Source: Medicago truncatula
Taxonomy: Eukaryota > Streptophyta > Magnoliopsida > Fabales > Fabaceae
DNA length: 64,000 nt
Reading direction: 5' to 3'
NCBI RefSeq assembly: GCF_003473485.1
Contig: NC_053044.1
Coordinates: 51,996,091 to 52,060,090 of the forward strand
Shown here: in pieces, positions 57,316-64,000 of the stretch
Layout: each line of letters starts with the position of its first letter
Numbering within the stretch: position 1 is the stretch's first letter
The notes under the pieces: model-generated
The model's input: the letters and a program-made list of their open reading frames with translations, nothing else
What the model was told of the DNA's origin: nothing
The model's database searches: none
Translations under genes and position numbers: made by a program

Positions 57316-59263
57316 TCAATCTATTTTAGCCTCCAACTAACCGATTGAATATAAAGGTAACTGAGTCCTTTGAATTGCTGCAAATTAGATGATTCGATTC
57401 ACTCCGTTTGTGCTGCCTCAGCAGCAGAAAAAACAAGTGCAAGAGGAGAGAAAAGATGAAGGGAAGATAGAGATTTGATGAAGAGAAAGAATAAACAACA
57501 GATAGATAGAGGTGTAGGGGAGGATTTTAGGTTTAGCAGCAATTTGGTTTAAATAGAACCAATGAATAAATTTATGAATTTTAACAAAACTTCTGATATA
57601 ATATGAGATGATATTTGTGTTATAACTTATTTTAAAATATATATAATATAAATGGGAAATGCTAAGTGTCCCAAGGGCACTTGTTTAGAAGTCCAAAAAA
57701 GAAACTTTTTCTTGAAAATTATGTTCAATACATTGAAACTTTAAAAAGTAATTTTTTCTACGTAAAATTTATAAATTATTTCCTCTTTAAGTGTGTATGA
57801 TGTTTATAACAAGCTTAATCAGCTAACTAATGGTGTCACCCTAAAGTAACACCAAGAATACTTGATATGTGTGTGTTGGTTGATTGACAAATGGGTTTCT
57901 ACTTTTGAACGAGTGTTAAATGTTTCGGCTTGCTTCATTATTAACTACACATGTATTGGATTTGTTTAATTAAACTGAAACATTTTCTTGAATTTATGGC
58001 TAATAATGTTTTTTTTCCTTCAGCAGAAGCTAAAATTTACTTGTTTATCCATTTCTCGTTTACAATATTTCTGATTAATATAAACAGCAATCAAATAATC
58101 CACGGCAAAATGGAACTATGTTACTCCTTCCTATCCACTATCATGATGGGAACCACACCAAGCTTAAGAAATCAACACATTGATTTCTTTAACGTAAAGT
58201 ATGCATGAGTTGAAATGTTAGTCCTTCCTTGGAAGTTGGAAGGGATAGGAAACCCAAGATATATTTCCTGAAAGACATAGTGCTACGGATACCATACCAG
58301 TATTTTGAGTGCATGATTAACCTTCGCAAGCAGAATTCATGAGGAGAAAAAGGATCTAGATTTGTGACCAACCTTAAGCCATAAAGCAAAACTAAATTGC
58401 TACATTCCAGGCGGTATAACCAATAAAACGGTTAAAACCACAAATCAAATACAAATGAAGCTTTGAGGGATTAGTCCAAATATTAAACTTTCATTACAAA
58501 CAAACACTAACGCGCAAGAGAGACCATGGAAACTATTTGGAATCTCATCTTTTTTGAACAAAAAAAAGTGTTTGATATTTTGAGCATTTCACACAAATTA
58601 AAAAAAAAAAAAAACGTATAAATAAAAGAGAAAAGAGTATTTTAAAAAAAACGTATAAATAAAAGAGAAAAGAGTATTTTTCGTGTTATCTTTATCAAGT
58701 GTTGATAAATTTAACGTTATCATAGACGTACATTGAATTGAGAGTGATGCATGTAATATTAATTAGATGGCGCAATTGGAAAAAAAATATAATTGACTCC
58801 AAAGAAACGGTTATTTCAGAACAAATTATTTTTGCAAATAGATGAGATAGAGGGTATTGTATCAACACCATAATAATTTGTAGAACAAAGCTTTTTAATT
58901 CGCACAACCACAACAATTGACTTTTGAAGCCTTGCCAGCTTAATATCATTTCAACAGATTTTTCCATTCCATTTACATTTTATCAATTCACCAAATAAAA
59001 AGTGAAAACCAATTTCACGACCTTCAATAATCTTTAAAAAATAATCTAAATTTACCTTTTTATGATTCCATCCTCAATAAGTAAAGAGAAATGATATTTG
59101 TGCCAAAACAATATAAATAACCGTAACAATGAAAAACCAAAAGTTCAAGTGGTTCGCAACTCGTACTCTTACAAAATTTTCATTAATCTTAGCATTTCAA
59201 ATAAATAAATATTGTTGAAAAGTAAAAATTAAATCATTTTCAAGACTTGGTGTGTAGTTGTCT
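57316..59263. other. Convergent intergenic region between DCL3 and the BRCT gene
   Basis: Contains the 3' UTR of DCL3. 57655-57780 starts 'GGGAAATGCTAAGTGTCCCA', a one-ended relative of the GTTAAC-type MITE. 58614-58681 holds a 37-base direct duplication (ACGTATAAATAAAAGAGAAA twice). Other open frames (57951-58208, 58695-58967) have no domains. Confidence 0.45.
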
Positions 59264-59458
59264 TATCGGGTCTTGTTAACGAGTGCCCCCAAGAAGGATG
59301 TAACAAATGTAATAAATCCTTTTAAGGATCACAAATTTAGAAAATATTCCTTAAAAAAGTCAAATGTGACAAATTCCAATGCATTAATTACACAGTTTTT
59401 CATGAAAAACTTGCTATTAATGGTTCTTAAAGAGTGCCCCCAGTTAACATTTCCCTTA
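59264..59458. mobile_element. MITE with GTTAACGAGTG ends, copy 2
   Basis: The left end GTTAACGAGTGCCCCCAAGA and the right end in reverse complement, AATGTTAACTGGGGGCACTC, match the element at 8090-8268. The inner block 'AAAGTCAAA' and 'AATGCA..AATTACACA' is also shared with it. Non-coding. Confidence 0.65.
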
Positions 59459-59663
59459 TCTTTTTATAGATAACCTTTTGAGTGTAAGTTATCTTTTTCC
59501 ATATAGCCAATTCCCCATTTCTTGTATTCACAGTCCCCATTTTGGGCACACCCTACTCAAGTGACATATTCCACCAACGCATCTTAATGTAACAGATACA
59601 ATTCTTGTAAAATACAGATGCTAGCAGTAACTAGCTATTGTAACTTTCAGCTTCTAATTTACC

Positions 59664-62600
59664 TTATGCCCTAAGTAATAACTCATACACATTGGAGTTG
59701 TTGTCTCCACTCACGCGCTTCAACATTTCAAAACTCGTACGACTACCCAAAAATTCAATTCGTTTCAACATCACATACCCACGCTCCGCTGTTTCCTTAC
59801 TTGAGTAAACTGATCGAAGCCTGTCCGCATGTCTTGAATCTGTATGAATCGCCACATCTATTTCAAGGCTTGACATGTTCTCCTATCACAAAAATTGCCA
59901 CATCCATTGTCTCATTAGTGACAGTTCTAGATGAATGAGAGACACGTAATGAACAATATAAGCCGTATTATAACAAATGCCAATAAGGCCTGCAAGTTTC
60001 CTTTTACCTGATAAAATGCATGGATATGATCCAACACCTGAAGACATGTAAAACCGTTATGGCTGAACAACGTTCTTGTGGAAGGGCCGATCTCGGAAAA
60101 CCGGTCCACAGGGAAGAGTATGGTGAGAAAATGGTTTTTAAATATCAACTCGGACTTCTCACTGCAAAAAACCAAAATGAAATATTAAGCCATGTTTACT
60201 ACATCGGGAAAAAATATACCCATCAGGCCACAAATTGAGAACAACCTTTCTGTTAGAGGACGTGTGGAGTGTGAAAATGAAGCATCTGAATCCTTCCCAT
60301 CCCCTTTTGCATCAAAAAATATTGAGGTATGATTTTCACTAGGATCTTCAGCACTGAAAGAGTCTGTGTAAATGGAAGCAGTTGAAGTTGCTTCCGATAT
60401 TGACCAACAGATAGAGTCCAGAAGGTTATTGGGTGTAATCGGACGGATCGGAGTCTGACAAGTCTGCAAAAGAACGTTCAAATTAAGTTAACAATTGACT
60501 CATATCTTCAACTTTTAGTACTTATTTAAAAAAAGATAACAAACTAAAGACGGGTGGATAGTGCTCGAAATTAAATATTCCAATATGGAAATCCAGTTTC
60601 ATAGACCAAAATGTTAAGAATGAGGAACTTTCAAAATTCTCTAATGCATACCAAATTACCAACTCAAATCACATGTATAGTAGATGAGCAAAATCAACAA
60701 ACTTAGAGGTGGAGTGTGCAGCCTCTAAGACACACAATTACATGGGTATTGAAATCCAACTCCACTGAAAAGACAAAAGTGGAGGTAATCAATGTAATGC
60801 TGACCTGCATTCGACGACCACGGCGACTTCTGACACCATTTTTCGCTGAATTTACAATTTGTTGTCTTTCTTTGCAACCAATTTCACTTTTACTTCCCTG
60901 AAGATCATCATGGACTTTTTGCTTTACTATTTCCTGTTATGTCAATGAAATTCAGATCACAATTCCAAGAAAATGAGGGAAGTCTAGGATGTTTTGCAAA
61001 CCAAATTTGAGTGGTTTGTTGAAAATTAGCAAGTTTAATCTGGATATTTACAATTCCAAGATAAGGAGGGAAATCTAGTTATGTATTGAGAAATTACCTT
61101 TCCTGAAATGTCATCAAGCATCAGGCCAACTTGTCTTGCCAAATCAACAGACATGCTAACAAGCCTTTGTACTTGTTTCTCCTTAGCTGTTTTGAGAATC
61201 CACACTGGCTGAAATATATCATACATCAAAAAGATGCCAAAAAAATTGCATGCCTCCAAAAGATTATTCTAAATGTTTAGATAAGCACTAAATTACAATG
61301 TAGAAGCACTCACTGTAATGAGGTTACTAGAGTATCCAAGATATCTTTGAATGGATGTCCCTTCAGTGACTACATGACTAACATTACAGCCAACAAACCA
61401 TTGGTCTGCCAAACTAGCACCTTCTCTGGATGCAGTTTCAGCAACCTATCGAACATGTAAAGCATCTAAATGTGTCAGCCGAGAACACTTCAGTCATACG
61501 CTAGCCTAACTGAAACAGAGGAAACTGAAACCATTACAAAATGTCTAGATATTTATTGCTATATCGCATAAATTTACCTTGTTCTGCAATTCGGATGAAA
61601 TGCCTGGATCAACGTAGATGGAGCAACCAGACAAACTTGAGTCCAAACTTCTGTTAGACTCTGCACCAGAGAATCTTCGAAATTCTTCAGCATGATGAGT
61701 ATGCTTGATTTCATGGATTCTTGCAGGAAGACAATTTCCAGCATTTGTGTACCCGGGAAGCAGTCTAAAATCATCCAACTTCATATCGTTATCCCCATAA
61801 CTCTTCAAACTATAAAGTGATTCGGTCAACCTTACTGTAGTAAACAAAATGAAAATGCATTCAAGTCATAACAATCACAAATATCAGTAAGTATGATTAG
61901 AATTCATAAATATCACAAAAGATGTGTCAGGTTCTGTATTGTGCATGACTTCAAGCATAACAGCTAAAAAAAAATAAAACGTGACAATATAAATTAAATG
62001 AACTTAATTACCATTTTTCCTGACACTATCCACAAACCAACCCAGTGTGACAACAAAGAGACCATTTTTTGTTCCATGCTTCAGCGCATGCTCAAATTTG
62101 CGTCCACCAAAACTGTGCTAAATGTTAAAGATTTCATGATGGTACTACAGAAATATCCATGCTGTGGAAACAGATGGCAATCAACAACCATGATCATGGT
62201 TCATAAGAGGTGCACTGAGTATAACATAATAAGATATTGATGAGCGCAGAACAGATAAATTTAGATAAACCAGTTTTGTCAATTGCAAATCGCAGAAAAC
62301 AGAGGTTTGTTCAAATTCCGCTGTGCAGCAGCGCTATAGCGCCGCTACTTCACCATATTTCGTACTAAATAATGTATCACAGAACAATAGTGGTCTGTTC
62401 AAAATCTGCTATGCGATAGCACTACAGTACTACTATAGCCACTATTTAACACTACCGGGATAAAGTAGAAATACTGATATGGGACCAAAATTACTTCTCT
62501 CACACAACCAAAAAAGTTAAGAAAACAATTTTCAGGATTTAACAGAACTTTTTTCCAATGTGTTCATATAAGTATATGTAAATCACATCCTCCTACCACA

Positions 62601-63131
62601 GCATCATGCTCATGCTATTGTTATTGTTATACAGGAAAATTCAAGATAATTTAGAAGGAAAGGATATCTGAACCACCAAATGAGTACATTGAGGATGCAG
62701 ATTGGGGCTATACTGGCCACCTAATCTCTCTGTAGCCTCCATGACCTGATTCCTTGCTTCTGCCAAAACGCCAATTCATAGAATAACATTAACAACATCA
62801 CAGTATGAATATCAATAAAAAATATACACCTTTTCAAGCTCAAGTATATGAACATGCTATGAAAACAATTTTGTAGAATTTAGGCAATGACTTGAAGTAA
62901 GATAAGAAAAAAGAAACGAAATCCAATCAATCATAGAAGAAATGAATCCACACCTTTAGATAAACCAGTAACACATATAACAAGACCAGCAAAAGGAGCA
63001 TTTGATGGCAATTGCGGAGAGGATGAAACAGGAGACATTTGGTCCAATGGTTGAAGATTTCTGATTGAAGACGAAAACAGCCTCGAACACCCTTTGCCAC
63101 TCACAACTTCAACTCTACCCTCACCACCCAT
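59664..63131 (-). CDS. Tandem BRCT-domain protein (TopBP1-like DNA damage protein)
   Basis: BRCT pairs bind phosphoproteins at damaged or replicating DNA; the partner here is unknown. Ten coding exons join in one frame (530 aa): 63131-62954, 62759-62668, 62114-62012, 61834-61578, 61445-61314, 61208-61098, 60933-60805, 60463-60246, 60161-60008, 59882-59664. BRCT1 spans about 45-132 (PFAGLVICVTGLSK, YSPNLHPQCTHLVVQ, GWFVDS with the conserved Trp116). BRCT2 spans about 190-272 (LSGCSIYVDPGISSEL, VSHVVTEG, VWILK with Trp257). The C-terminal half has an RSRRGRRMQ basic patch and an acidic Ser-rich stretch but no known domain. Intron 2 of the coding region (62667-62115) is U12-type. The ATG at 63131 was chosen because a further upstream exon (63849-63812) is out of frame. 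The family resembles the BRCT1-2 pair of TopBP1; orthology not settled. Confidence 0.85.
62115..62667 (-). other. U12-type AT-AC intron of the BRCT gene
   Basis: On the minus strand the donor is CAG|ATATCCTTTCC, a perfect match to the U12 AT-AC consensus. The 3' end is TCTTTAACATTTAGCAC|AGTTTT, with a branch site like the U12 consensus (TTCCTTAAC) about 10 bases before the terminal AC. Using these ends restores VVQ-SFGGRKFEHA and keeps the frame; no GT-AG pair does so. The intron also holds two diverged copies of a 'GTTCAAA.TC.GCT.TGC' repeat (plus strand about 62310 and 62398). Confidence 0.9.
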
Positions 63132-63811
63132 AACTGTTACCACCACTAAAACAGTGAACAAAACAAGAATTTTTTATATTTTTTACTATGCAACACTTTT
63201 AAAAACAAAAGCTTCTCTTCATCACCAAGCAATTGAAAATCTATATAACTTATAAACAATTCCTCATTGACCAAAAAAATAATTTTTAATATTTGATTAG
63301 CAATAATTCATCATGCAGAACAAACCCAATTTGGAAAAGGTGAAATTTTTGAACAAATTGGGAAAATTAAGAGGAAAGAGAGGGTAAAAGGGGAATCTGG
63401 ACAAAAGGGGTTATAGAATTGGAGACAAAGAATGAATTTTTAGGATGTAAAAAATGTGGGTTTGTTATGGAGTGTGCAGAAGAAGTAAAGGACAATAAGA
63501 AAAGGGAATTTTTTTGAATATAGTGCAGTGGTGTGAGGAAGAGTCACAATCAGAGTTTTCAATCTTCTTTTTGTGTGTGATTCCATTTCGGTAATAAATA
63601 AATAAATAAAAACAGTGCTTTTTTGTGAATTGGAATAGCATGTGATTTGTGAAGAGAGAGAAAAGAAAAGAAAAGTGGGTCAAAGATAATGAGTAACGGG
63701 AACCATGCTTGTGTTTGGGTTGAAATTGAAATGAAACGGAAAGTGGCAGAGAGAGATTATTATGGAATTATCTTAAAGTGAGCGCAACGCAAAGGGGACA
63801 ATGAGCTTTAC

Positions 63812-63849
63812 CTGGGTCTGAGTCTGAGTGATGCTTCAACTTCAACCAT
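63812..63849 (-). other. Probable 5' leader exon of the BRCT gene with a uORF
   Basis: Minus-strand ATG at 63849 (codons for MVEVEASLRLRP) ends at CAG|GTAAAG, a strong donor. Spliced to the acceptor TTTTAG at about 63148, it reads on for a few codons out of frame and stops at a TGA that overlaps the main ATG. So it would be a 20-codon upstream ORF and not the protein's start. An in-frame ATG five codons earlier gives the same result. Confidence 0.5.
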
Positions 63850-64000
63850 GATGATCAGTGTCATCGGAGATGATGATGCTTATTCTCTCTGAAACAGGGG
63901 GAACCAATTTCAAATATTGAATCAATGTCATTGTCATGTCATGGACCCTTCTATATTATTTTCATATTTTATGTAGATTTAAATAAATTTTTAATTTAAC
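63850..64000. other. Upstream flank of the BRCT gene
   Basis: Likely promoter or leader of the minus-strand BRCT gene. No clear TATA element stands out, and no other gene begins here. Confidence 0.3.

Noticed and set aside
63812..63849. True N-terminus of the BRCT protein (MVEVEASLRLRP)
   Set aside because: The donor leaves two bases of a codon, and both possible acceptors put the conserved frame out of phase, giving a stop. It is kept as a leader exon only.

Overview
This is a stretch of AT-rich plant nuclear DNA, most likely from a papilionoid legume of the Medicago/Trifolium kind. The organism call is an inference. It rests on spliced plant genes (a plant Dicer-like protein, a DYW-type PPR protein, a plant COPT transporter, a DUF1677 protein), on 'TCCCTGTAAGTT/AGGGACTAAA' type Mutator ends, and on tRNA-derived SINEs typical of legume intergenic DNA. 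I made no database comparison.

Layout. 1-9.7 kb is gene-poor. It holds foldback MITEs, a PIF/Harbinger-like element with TTA target duplications, SINEs and a 5'-truncated LINE. 9.7-11.7 kb carries an RLCK-VII (RIPK/PBL-type) protein kinase in five exons. 14.9-15.3 kb (minus) is an intact COPT5-like copper transporter. 18.1-18.5 kb (minus) is a DUF1677 gene. 20.9-23.2 kb is a decayed plant-mobile-domain (MAIN-like) gene. 24-32 kb is dense in transposons: a Mutator-like element with a 72-bp (AG)n, a 5'-truncated LINE with a 16-bp target duplication, a second LINE remnant and another long-TIR element. 31.98-34.90 kb is an intact, intronless 973-aa DYW PPR gene whose start codon lies just downstream of a Stowaway-type MITE. 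35-44 kb is again repeats: a degenerate tandem array of about 440-520 bp units, into which two Mutator-like elements, each with a perfect 9-bp target duplication, have inserted.

44.66-57.32 kb is a complete DICER-LIKE 3 gene. I joined 25 coding exons in one uninterrupted frame (1730 codons before the stop). It has DExH helicase, DUF283, PAZ, RNase IIIa, RNase IIIb and two dsRBD-type regions. It also has a probable GC-AG intron, an in-frame triplicated 36-nt repeat and a partly duplicated C-terminus. 59.66-63.13 kb (minus, convergent with DCL3) is a tandem-BRCT gene of 530 codons in ten coding exons. One of its introns is a textbook U12-type AT-AC intron.

There is no operon-like logic here. 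DCL3 makes the 24-nt siRNAs that direct methylation of elements like those filling this window. The dead transposon genes carry only TAG stops, each explainable by a C-to-T transition and most in CHG context, which fits long-term methylation. DCL3 introns carry several hairpin MITEs. The strongest items to follow up are the U12 AT-AC intron, the DCL3 protein repeats, the GC-AG intron and the MITE placed 7 nt after a DCL3 5' splice site.
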